Shown here: positions 8,344-16,205 of the stretch, piece after piece
Numbering within the stretch: position 1 is the stretch's first letter
Layout of the letters: each line of letters begins with the position of its first letter
Made by a program: the position numbers and the translations under genes
NCBI GenBank assembly: GCA_958295495.1
Contig: OY282352.1
Location: 3,784,548 to 3,848,547, forward strand
Length of the DNA stretch: 64,000 nucleotides
Origin: an uncultured Latescibacterota bacterium
GTDB taxonomy: Bacteria > Latescibacterota > UBA2968 > UBA8231
Reading direction: 5' to 3'
Notes under the pieces: model-generated
Told to the model about the DNA's origin: nothing
Seen by the model: only the letters and a program-made list of their open reading frames with translations
The model's database searches: none

Positions 8344-8665
8344 TAATGATCGCTCGGTTGACCGAATTATCAGTACTATCATCCTCGCTCTGAATATCCA
8401 TAAGGATTTCGTTAAAAAGATCAATGACAGCCTCCATCTCTTCTAATGAGTACATCAGTTTGGAGTTGATAGGTCTTGTTACGTTGTATGCTCCATCATC
8501 TTTGTATTGAAAGAATTGATAATTATTTTCGTTTCTCGATACAATTACAGCTTGTAGATTGTCTTTGATGAATGCAAGATACGCCTTTGCGAAATCGCAG
8601 TACCTATCAATATCGCGAAAATAGTCTTTATCGCAGGCGATATTTATCAATCTTTCTAAATTCAA
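8335..8665 (-). pseudogene. Type II restriction endonuclease, 5' part (gene split by IS)
   Basis: These are the N-terminal ~110 codons of the endonuclease gene interrupted by the IS4-family element. The start ATG (8665) overlaps the methyltransferase stop by 4 bases (ATGA), the coupling expected in a restriction-modification operon. The current frame continues through the IS border to a stop at 8288, giving a 125 aa chimeric product. Reconstruction without the IS gives 299 residues, a normal size for a type II endonuclease. The DNA is clearly AT-richer than the flanking suc genes, indicating transfer. Confidence 0.7.
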
Positions 8666-9615
8666 CGGATTGAGATCCTTCTCTTTTCATTTTCTTTATC
8701 AAGTGCGATCCATCCGTCTTTCGATCTGCGAACCACATTCTCTATCCTGTTTATCGCCCATTTATTGTATTCAGGATCAATATCACAACCAGCCCAGCGT
8801 CGCGCAAGTTGTTCAGCAACGACTAAGGTTGTCCCCGAGCCTGAGAACGGATCAATAACAAGATCGCCTTCTTCAGACGAAGCTAGGACAAATTTTCTAA
8901 CGAGTTCTTCTGGTTTTTGTGTAGGATGAGGAGTCTTTTCATTCATTCCGTTACACGTAGTTGGCACTTCTATGACATCTCGTGGCTTTGCTCCTCTCGA
9001 ATGAGGAGTCCAGACATTTTTTTGTTTTGCTCCATTTCCATACTGACTTGACTCTGCCTGCGGGTGCGATGGGTATTTTAGCGTATGCTTACCATAGGGA
9101 ATTCTAATATCATCGATGTTAAATGTCTGTCTAGGGGATTTGCGTAAGTGAAGAATGCTTTCATGTGATCTTCCCCAGTCATTTCCCATATTGGCTTTGT
9201 TTTTATAGTACCACACCAGCCACTTACACGATCTAAAATATCTCATAGATGGCTGCTTGATATCTGCAAGTATTTCAGAAAATCCACAGAGATACATCGT
9301 CCCTGTTTTCTTTAGAATGCGATGTGATTCCCTAATCCATTGTATTGACCATTCAATGTACTTCTCTTGGTTTGCAAATCTATCCCATTCAGCCTTATTG
9401 ATGTTATACGGAGGATCGGCAAAAATAAGATCCACGCTTCCCGCGGCCAAGCTCTTGAGCCACTCGATAGAATCTCCCTGAAAAAGAGAACCGTGAGGGT
9501 GTCTGTATATCTCACAAAATTCCGACTCATTTTTTGTCGCTAACCGCTTGCCAACCATAGAGAACCCGAGGTCAAACGAGTTTTCTTGATTAGGTCTTTT
9601 TATCTTTTTTGGCAT
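8662..9615 (-). CDS. DNA (adenine-N6) methyltransferase of a type II RM system
   Basis: Predicted 317 aa beta-class methyltransferase. It has LIFADPPYNI (motif IV, DPPY, pointing to N6-adenine), the linking stretch HPTQKPEELV, and VIDPFSGSGTT (motif I). The cognate restriction endonuclease gene begins at its stop codon but is broken by an IS. The methylase itself is intact, so the host would keep protective methylation without restriction. The two genes form an AT-rich block inserted between sucB and lpdA. The recognition sequence cannot be read from the protein. Confidence 0.9.
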   Translation of the reverse strand: MPKKIKRPNQENSFDLGFSMVGKRLATKNESEFCEIYRHPHGSLFQGDSIEWLKSLAAGSVDLIFADPPYNINKAEWDRFANQEKYIEWSIQWIRESHRILKKTGTMYLCGFSEILADIKQPSMRYFRSCKWLVWYYKNKANMGNDWGRSHESILHLRKSPRQTFNIDDIRIPYGKHTLKYPSHPQAESSQYGNGAKQKNVWTPHSRGAKPRDVIEVPTTCNGMNEKTPHPTQKPEELVRKFVLASSEEGDLVIDPFSGSGTTLVVAEQLARRWAGCDIDPEYNKWAINRIENVVRRSKDGWIALDKENEKRRISIR

Positions 9616-9652
9616 TGACGTTTCTCCGCTATGACCCAGCGACAGTCTCTCA

Positions 9653-10906
9653 CTACACCTCCAGCATCAACCGCGCCGGATCCTCCACCAGTTCCTTTAT
9701 ACGCACCAAAAACGAGACCGATTGCTGCCCATCGACGAGCCGATGATCGTAGGACAAGGCTACGTACATCATCGGCCTAATCACCACTTGGCCCTCCACG
9801 GCCACGGGCCGCTCTTGGATTGCGTGCATTCCCAGAATCCCACTTTGCGGCGCGTTTAGAATCGGCGTGGAAAGCAGCGAGCCAAAAACTCCGCCGTTGG
9901 TGATGGTAAAGGTGCCGCCGCTCAGTTCGTCCATGGCCAGCTTGTTGTCGCGGGCACTCAGCGCGAGCCGCTTGATGTGGCTTTCGAGTTGGGCGATGGA
10001 CATCTGATCGGCGCGGTGCAAAACCGGCACGACTAGACCGCGCTCGGTGCTCACCGCGATTCCCAAATTGACGAAGTCGTGATACACAATGTGGGTGCCG
10101 TCGATTTGCGCGTTGATCGCCGGAAACTCGCCGAGCGCGAGGACGGCAGCCCGCGAGAAAAAGGACATCAGCCCCAGCGACGCGCCGTGGACTTGGGCAA
10201 AACGCTCCTTGTACTTGGCCCGGAGCTGCATCACCCCGCTCATGTCGATCTCGTTGAAGGTCGTCAGCATGGCCGCGTTGTGCTGGGCAGCAACCAAGTG
10301 CTCGGCAATGCGCTGGCGAAGCCGACTCATGGGCTCGCGGCGGCTGAGATCGGAATCGGCGGTGGTGCGGGGCTGAGCGGGTTCGGGTGCAGATGGCGGT
10401 TGAGTGGGTTCGGGTGCAGATGGCGGCTGAGCGGGTTCGGGTGCAGATGGCGGTTGAGCGGGTTCGGGCGCAGGTGGTGGTTGAGCGGGTTCGGGCGCAG
10501 ATGGCGGCTTTAGGTAAGCGAGCACATCCTTCTTCGTCAGCCGCCCGTCCTTGCCCGTGCCCTCAATTGCGGCCGGGTCCAGTTCGTGCTCTTCAACTAA
10601 GCGACGCACGGCTGGGCTTAGGCCGGGTGCAGGTGGCGCGGGTTTGGGCTGGGCCGGTGGGGCCGGCGCGGCGGATTGTTCTATTTCCGCGACTACCGCC
10701 CCTATGGATAGGGTAGTGTCGATAGGTTGTAGGTGTTTGAGGGCACCGCTGGCTGGAGACGGCAGCTCGACGTTGGCCTTGTCGGTCTCCAGCACGCAGA
10801 GCGGCTCGTCCTGCTCGACGCGCTCGCCATCGCCTTTGAGCCACTCGAGAAGAATTACCTCGCTGACCGATTCGCCCATACTCGGTATTTCGACTTGTAC
10901 TGACAT
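9653..10906 (-). CDS. sucB: 2-oxoglutarate dehydrogenase E2, dihydrolipoyl succinyltransferase
   Basis: Predicted 417 aa E2 subunit. In order it has a lipoyl domain with the lipoylated Lys in LETDKANVEL, a Pro/Ala linker with five copies of a nine-residue PPSAPEPAQ-type repeat (about 10375-10510), an E3-binding domain (SPAVRRLVEEHELDP..GTGKDGRLTKKDV), a second copy-rich linker section, and the acyltransferase domain ending with the catalytic SYDHRLVDG. I chose ATG at 10906 with TAGGAG 6-7 bases upstream; the frame extends to 10960. It follows sucA by 10 bp and is clearly co-transcribed with it. Its natural partner lpdA lies downstream beyond the RM insert. Confidence 0.95.
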   Translation of the reverse strand: MSVQVEIPSMGESVSEVILLEWLKGDGERVEQDEPLCVLETDKANVELPSPASGALKHLQPIDTTLSIGAVVAEIEQSAAPAPPAQPKPAPPAPGLSPAVRRLVEEHELDPAAIEGTGKDGRLTKKDVLAYLKPPSAPEPAQPPPAPEPAQPPSAPEPAQPPSAPEPTQPPSAPEPAQPRTTADSDLSRREPMSRLRQRIAEHLVAAQHNAAMLTTFNEIDMSGVMQLRAKYKERFAQVHGASLGLMSFFSRAAVLALGEFPAINAQIDGTHIVYHDFVNLGIAVSTERGLVVPVLHRADQMSIAQLESHIKRLALSARDNKLAMDELSGGTFTITNGGVFGSLLSTPILNAPQSGILGMHAIQERPVAVEGQVVIRPMMYVALSYDHRLVDGQQSVSFLVRIKELVEDPARLMLEV

Positions 10907-10916
10907 GCAAATGCTC

Positions 10917-13712
10917 CTAACCAGATTGCTGCCGCTGATGCAGCACCATTTTGCGGCCATGGCCTAGTGCCTGCTCGACAATTTCCCGTTGCTCGGTTTC
11001 GTGAAGGAGACCCGAACCAGTGGCCGGGCTGGCCGCTTCGTCGCGGCCCACGTAGTTCAACTCGCAGTGCGCGGGCCGCAGTTGGTCCAAGTAGGGCTGA
11101 ACAAAGGACCAAGCACCCATGTTCTGCGATTCTTCCTGCACCCAGTAGAACTGCTTGGCTGCGGGATAGCGGTTGAACGCAGCTTGGAGTTCGGCGGTTG
11201 GGAACGGATAGAGTTCCTCGACGCGCAGCAGTGCCACCCCATTGCTGCCATTCCGCTGGTCGCGGGCAGCCACCAAGTCGTAGTAGAGCTTGCCGGTGCA
11301 TAGAACGACTCGGCAGACGGTGGCTGGATCGGCAACGTCCGCGTCGTCGATGACCCGCTGGAACGTCCCCGCGGAAAACTCTGCTAGCGCGGAGACGCAT
11401 TGCTTGTGCCGCAGGAGACTCTTGGGAGTCATCACCACCAGGGGCTTGCGGAAGTTGCGGTGGATCTGACGCCGCAAGAGGTGAAAAAACTGCGCTGGCG
11501 TGGTGGGGTATGCCACCTGCATGTTGTTTTTGGCGCACAGTTGCAAAAAGCGCTCCAGCCGCGCACTCGAATGTTCGGCCCCCATGCCCTCGTAGCCGTG
11601 GGGCAGCAGCAGCACCAATCCGCTCATCCGCTGCCACTTGGCTTCGGCGCTGGAGAGGAATTGGTCGATGATCATCTGCGCGCCGTTGGCGAAGTCGCCG
11701 AACTGGGCTTCCCACAAAACCAAGCGCCTCGGGTCCGCCGCGCTGATCCCGTATTCAAAACCGAGCACCGCCAGTTCCGACAGCATGGTGTTGAGCACCA
11801 CAAAGTCGGCTTGGTCCCGCTCCAAGCACTGCAAGGGGATGTGCTCCGCACCCGTTTCGGTGTCGTGCCAAACGGCGTGGCGGTGGGCAAAGGTGCCGCG
11901 CTGGGTATCTTGGCCGGTCAGGCGCACCGGCACCCCCTCCCGCAGCAACGAGCCGAAAGCCATCACTTCGCTGCAGCCCCAGTCGATGGGTGCTTGGCCG
12001 GCGGCCATGGCGCGGCGCGCTTTGACCATCCTCTCGATTGTGCGGTGCAGGGAAAACCCTGCGGGGACTTGGGTCGCCCGCTCGACGATCCGCTTCAGGA
12101 TCTTGGCATCGACGGCCGTTTGCGCGCTCCAGTCATCGGGGGCCCAAGTCAGACCCTGCCAGACGCCCCCGAAAGACGAAGTGTGAGGCTGGACTTGTAG
12201 GCGGCGGGCGATTTGCTGGGCTTCTTCGAGTCGGGTGCGGATCCGTGCGCGGATATCGTCGGCTTCCTCTTGGGAGATTTTGTTTTGTGCAATGAGCTGG
12301 AAGGAATAGAGGTGGAGGATCGTTGGATGCTCGGCGATCTTCTTGTACATCAGCGGTTGGGTCAGGGTCGGGTCGTCGGCTTCGTTGTGGCCGTGGCGGC
12401 GATAACACCACAAATCGATGATGACATCCACCTTGAAGCGGTGTCTGAACTCCATCGCCACTTGCGCTGCTTGCACCACAGCCTCGGGGTCGTCGGCGTT
12501 GACGTGGAAGACCGGTGCTTGAATCTCCTTGGCGACGTCGGTCGGATAGGGGGTAAAGCGCGTCTCGTCGGCTAGGGCCGTATAGCCGAGTTGGTTGTTG
12601 ATGATGATGTGGATGGTGCCGCCGGTGCGGTAGCCGGGCAATTCAGAGAGATTGAGGGTCTCCGAGACGATCCCCTGGCCGGTAAAGGCGGCCTCGCCGT
12701 GGATGAGCACCGGGACCACCCGCGCCCCTGCCGCGTCGTGCAAATAGGTCTGCTTGGCATAGACGATCCCCTCGATGACCGGGTCGACTAACTCTAGGTG
12801 GCTGGGGTTGAAACTGAGCGAGAGATGGACCTTGCGCCCCGCTTTGGTGACGTGGTCGTAGGAATAGCCCTTGTGGTATTTGACGTCGCCCTCGTCGTCG
12901 GCGCGATCGGCGCGATCGGCGCCTTCGAACTCGGCGAGGATATCCTCATAGGGCTTGTGCAAAAGGTGCGCTAGTACGTTGAGCCGGCCGCGGTGGGCCA
13001 TGCCGATGACCATCTCTTCGACCCCCAGCTCGGAGCCGGTGTTGACCAGTTCGTCCAAGAGCGGCACCATGGACTCGGCCCCTTCGAGCGAGAAGCGCTT
13101 TTGTCCGACGTAGCGCGTGTGCAAAAACTGCTCAAACTCCTCGGCGGCAATCAGCCGCGCGAGTACCCGCCGCGTTGCTTCTTCGGACAAATTGGGGTTG
13201 TTGAGGCAAGGTTCGAGCCGCTCTTGCAGCCAGTCGCGCTGAGCCTTGTCCGGGATGTCCATGTATTCGACGCCGATGGATCGGCAATACGTGGTTTTCA
13301 GCTTGCTCAACAGCCCCTTTAACGTCCCGTCGGTGTGCCCGAGGAATCCGCCGTTGCCCACGGTCTTTTCGAGATCTTCTTCGGCGAGGCCAAATTCCAT
13401 CAACTCCAACAGCGGCAGGCTTTGGCGGTTGTTCCCCAGTGGGTCGAGCCGGGCGACGAAGTGGCCCAGTTGCCGATAGGCCTGCACGAGGGCTTGGACG
13501 CCTTCGAGGACCAACAGGCCCTCGTTGGCTTCTATGGACTGCTGCAAGGCGTCTTTGTCTGGCGCGCCGGCGGTCGCGGAGCGCGCGAAACCAAATTCAA
13601 AGCCGCGGAAGAAGTGCTGCCACTCTTCTGGGAGCGTGCTGGGATCGCGCTGGTACTGGGCGTAGAGGCCCTCAATGTACTCGATGTTTTCACTGTGCGT
13701 AGCAAATGACAT
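10917..13712 (-). CDS. sucA: 2-oxoglutarate dehydrogenase E1
   Basis: Predicted 931 aa, the normal size for the thiamine diphosphate-dependent E1 of the 2-oxoglutarate dehydrogenase complex of the TCA cycle. It begins with the usual YIEGLYAQYQRDPSTLPEEW peripheral-subunit motif. HKGYSYDH, LSLSFNPSHLELVDPV and RRHGHNEADDP are further E1 signatures, and the C-terminal transketolase-like part has QFGDFANGAQ and LLPHGYEGMGAEHSS. GGAGG sits 6 bases before the ATG at 13712. It heads the minus-strand block and diverges from an aldo/keto reductase gene, so the promoter should lie in 13713-14022. Confidence 0.97.
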   Translation of the reverse strand: MSFATHSENIEYIEGLYAQYQRDPSTLPEEWQHFFRGFEFGFARSATAGAPDKDALQQSIEANEGLLVLEGVQALVQAYRQLGHFVARLDPLGNNRQSLPLLELMEFGLAEEDLEKTVGNGGFLGHTDGTLKGLLSKLKTTYCRSIGVEYMDIPDKAQRDWLQERLEPCLNNPNLSEEATRRVLARLIAAEEFEQFLHTRYVGQKRFSLEGAESMVPLLDELVNTGSELGVEEMVIGMAHRGRLNVLAHLLHKPYEDILAEFEGADRADRADDEGDVKYHKGYSYDHVTKAGRKVHLSLSFNPSHLELVDPVIEGIVYAKQTYLHDAAGARVVPVLIHGEAAFTGQGIVSETLNLSELPGYRTGGTIHIIINNQLGYTALADETRFTPYPTDVAKEIQAPVFHVNADDPEAVVQAAQVAMEFRHRFKVDVIIDLWCYRRHGHNEADDPTLTQPLMYKKIAEHPTILHLYSFQLIAQNKISQEEADDIRARIRTRLEEAQQIARRLQVQPHTSSFGGVWQGLTWAPDDWSAQTAVDAKILKRIVERATQVPAGFSLHRTIERMVKARRAMAAGQAPIDWGCSEVMAFGSLLREGVPVRLTGQDTQRGTFAHRHAVWHDTETGAEHIPLQCLERDQADFVVLNTMLSELAVLGFEYGISAADPRRLVLWEAQFGDFANGAQMIIDQFLSSAEAKWQRMSGLVLLLPHGYEGMGAEHSSARLERFLQLCAKNNMQVAYPTTPAQFFHLLRRQIHRNFRKPLVVMTPKSLLRHKQCVSALAEFSAGTFQRVIDDADVADPATVCRVVLCTGKLYYDLVAARDQRNGSNGVALLRVEELYPFPTAELQAAFNRYPAAKQFYWVQEESQNMGAWSFVQPYLDQLRPAHCELNYVGRDEAASPATGSGLLHETEQREIVEQALGHGRKMVLHQRQQSG

Positions 13713-14022
13713 AGAACCTCCAACTGCGTGGGCTAGATTCTGAAAATAGACATTATGTCCATAGGTGCAAAAATGCGCTCGTCGAGCCGCCCTAATCCTT
13801 GAGGGTTTTCACGGCAGCACCTACGTTTATCGCCCCGTTTGGAGCGGGCTGGCGGGGTATCTATCGAAGGGCCCGACTTCTTGGCGGAAGCGGTCGGACG
13901 AGAGCGTATTGACCCTAACGATTTCAAAAAGCGCGTCCGTGAGGATCTTGGGCTGTGAACGGAGCGTAAGCCCATGCACCGGACGACGGATTCGGCGCAG
14001 TGTCGCCACGAGGAGAACAACC
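13713..14022. other. Divergent intergenic region, sucA / aldo-keto reductase
   Basis: This 310-bp stretch must hold both divergent promoters, but I see no convincing -35/-10 pair. A plus-strand frame ending at TGA 13956-13958 encodes FLAEAVGRERIDPNDFKKR and a few more residues. It looks protein-like but has no start or family I recognise, and could be a gene remnant. Confidence 0.4.
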
Positions 14023-14889
14023 ATGCGCTATCGGAGATTTGGGCGCACACAATTGCAGGTGAGCGCAGTCAGTTTGGGCGGGGCCTACTTGGGCGGCAAG
14101 GATCCAGAGTGCGCCGAGAAAAACGCTCGGGCGATTGTGCGGTGCGCGTTGGATTTGGGCTGCAATTACATCGACACAGCACCACTCTACGGGGCGAGCG
14201 AGGAACTGCTGGGCAAGGCCCTAGCCGGGGAGCGCCGCCCCTTTTACTTGGCGACCAAAGTAGGATTTAAGCCGGAAGGCTTTGACTATCGGCGCGATTC
14301 AGTTTTGCAGAGCTTGGAGCGCAGTCTGGCATTGCTGGGCCAAACCAAGCTGACGGTGGCGCAGATCCACGAGGTGAACCTAGCGGGCTGGGAACGGATC
14401 GTGGAAAAGGGCGGGACTTTGGAGGGCTTGCGCGCCGCGCAAAAACAGGGGCTGTGCGATTTTATCGGCGCGACGGGCCGGGCCATCCCCCTGTTGGCGC
14501 AGCTAGCGGCGACCGGCGAATTCGACGCGATGCTGTGCTACCACGACTACCATCCCTGTGTGCAATCAGCGGCACAGGCTGTCTTGCCGGCCGCCGCGCA
14601 AAGCGATATGGGCGTGGTGCTGGCGACGGTGCTGGCTGGAGGTATGTACGTCCCGGGCGCGGGACAACAAGCGGCGGTGGAGCGGCGGTTTGAGCGCGAG
14701 GAAGAGCGGCAGCGAGCTTGGGCGACGATCGCCCGGCTCGCGCAGGAGGAGTCAACGCTGCCGCAGAGCGCGTTCCGCTGGGTCTTGGCCGACGAGCGGG
14801 TCTCGACTGTGGCCAGCGGCGCGGCGAGCGTGGCCGAGCTAGCGGAAGTGGCGCAGGCTGGAGATATGACGCCGCTGGTGTGCGGGTAG
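14023..14889 (+). CDS. Aldo/keto reductase
   Basis: Predicted 288 aa NADPH-dependent oxidoreductase with a TIM-barrel fold. The catalytic tetrad is visible: Asp and Tyr in YIDTAPLYG, Lys in LATKVGF, His in QIHEVNL. ATG at 14023 has AGGAG at 14011-14015. The frame stays open to 13765 but without coding support. It resembles the D-threo-aldose 1-dehydrogenase type, but the substrate is not determined. It is transcribed away from sucA, and a Gfo/Idh/MocA gene converges on it. Confidence 0.88.
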   Translation: MRYRRFGRTQLQVSAVSLGGAYLGGKDPECAEKNARAIVRCALDLGCNYIDTAPLYGASEELLGKALAGERRPFYLATKVGFKPEGFDYRRDSVLQSLERSLALLGQTKLTVAQIHEVNLAGWERIVEKGGTLEGLRAAQKQGLCDFIGATGRAIPLLAQLAATGEFDAMLCYHDYHPCVQSAAQAVLPAAAQSDMGVVLATVLAGGMYVPGAGQQAAVERRFEREEERQRAWATIARLAQEESTLPQSAFRWVLADERVSTVASGAASVAELAEVAQAGDMTPLVCG

Positions 14890-15042
14890 GAGCGGCATTA
14901 GCAAGACTACGGGCACAGTCGAGACTTGCGTTGTCTGTTCGGATTGTCAGAAGTCTTGGCGGCTCGCGTTTTTCGAGGGCGCGATCGCCATTGCAGAAGA
15001 ACTCCGCGCCGATTTTACCTCACTGTCCGGCTTCCCTCTACA

Positions 15043-16095
15043 TCAGATCCAGCCGTGCTGGCCGGTCACGGGTGCGCCGGAAGCTTGGGTTTGCCAACGC
15101 GGGCTGCGGCCTATTTTGACCTCGCGGCGGGTGAGGGACGAGGATTCGGCGGCGAAGAGGATTTCCATGATGTGCCGCCCGTATTGGCCGTGGGTCGGTG
15201 GTTCGATGTTGAGCGCGATGGCCTCGGCAAAGCTCTTCCACTCGTGGTACATCTCGGTCGGCGCGTCCTCAAAAGGGATGTCTTCCCACGTATCGCCGCG
15301 GCCTATTTTGACGTATTTCTCGCCGTGCTGGCTGAAGCGCACTGAGCCGTTGGCGCAAATTACTTGGCATTCAAAATTTGGTGCTCCGTCCGCGTACCCC
15401 ACGGCCACGGCGGTGCCGGCGAGGCCGTTCTTGTAGCGGATAAAGGCCGTGGCCGAATCGTCGCCGGCTTGGTAGTGAGCGCGGGTGCCAATGGCGGCCG
15501 AGACCGACGCGGCTTGCGAAGCCATCACCCACGTGAGCCGATCGACGACGTGGACCCCGTTGGTCAACCACATGCCGCCGCCGTGGAAGCGACTGCGGTA
15601 TTGGGGCCGCCGCCCGGCGAAATTCCAGTTTTTGGACATGTAGCTGACAGCCGTAATCACCGGGCCGAGTTGGCCGGAGTCGAGGATTTCCTTGGCCTTG
15701 AGGCTGGTGCTGTAAAAGTGCTGCGACAGCCCGACCATCAGCTTGACATTGTTTTCGGCCGCGGCCGCGACCATGGCGTCGCATTGCTCTAGGCTGATAG
15801 CCATGGGCTTTTCGACGAGTACGTGCTTGCCGGCGCGGCAGGCGTCGAGGGTGAGTTGGTGGTGCAACTGGTGCCCCAGCACGACGGCGACCGCGTCGAC
15901 GTCTGCATCCTCTAAGAGTTCGCGGTGTGTTGGATAGCCCTTGGGGATGTGGTACTTGTCCATGTACTCGCGCCGCTTCTCCTCAAACAAATCGGCGACC
16001 GCGACAACTTCTACTTGGTCGAGCTGGGCGATTGAATCGCAGTGGGAGCGGGCGATGCCGCCGAGGCCAATGATGCCGACTTTGAGAGCTGCCAT
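15043..16095 (-). CDS. Gfo/Idh/MocA family oxidoreductase
   Basis: Predicted 350 aa NAD(P)-dependent dehydrogenase. The N-terminal Rossmann fold starts VGIIGLGGIARSH, and the family signature EKP is in VLVEKPMA. The C-terminal alpha/beta substrate domain contains GVHVVDRLTW with a likely catalytic His. I chose ATG at 16095 with AAAGGA about 8 bases upstream. It is divergent from the DUF6785 membrane protein gene at 16206. The family acts on sugars, inositols and their derivatives; the substrate here is unknown. Confidence 0.9.
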   Translation of the reverse strand: MAALKVGIIGLGGIARSHCDSIAQLDQVEVVAVADLFEEKRREYMDKYHIPKGYPTHRELLEDADVDAVAVVLGHQLHHQLTLDACRAGKHVLVEKPMAISLEQCDAMVAAAAENNVKLMVGLSQHFYSTSLKAKEILDSGQLGPVITAVSYMSKNWNFAGRRPQYRSRFHGGGMWLTNGVHVVDRLTWVMASQAASVSAAIGTRAHYQAGDDSATAFIRYKNGLAGTAVAVGYADGAPNFECQVICANGSVRFSQHGEKYVKIGRGDTWEDIPFEDAPTEMYHEWKSFAEAIALNIEPPTHGQYGRHIMEILFAAESSSLTRREVKIGRSPRWQTQASGAPVTGQHGWI

Positions 16096-16205
16096 TATGG
16101 TATCCTTTGGTGTGAATGAGGGGGCGCTAAGTATAGACTGCGGCTTGCCCGGCGACAAATGGCCGTGTATTTGCGCCGAGATACACAATGTCCTAAGATG
16201 CTCTG

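Noticed and set aside
13830..13958. Possible remnant gene ending EAVGRERIDPNDFKKR... before the aldo/keto reductase
   Set aside because: Protein-like but with no start, no family and no upstream coding region, so it is only mentioned under the intergenic entry.
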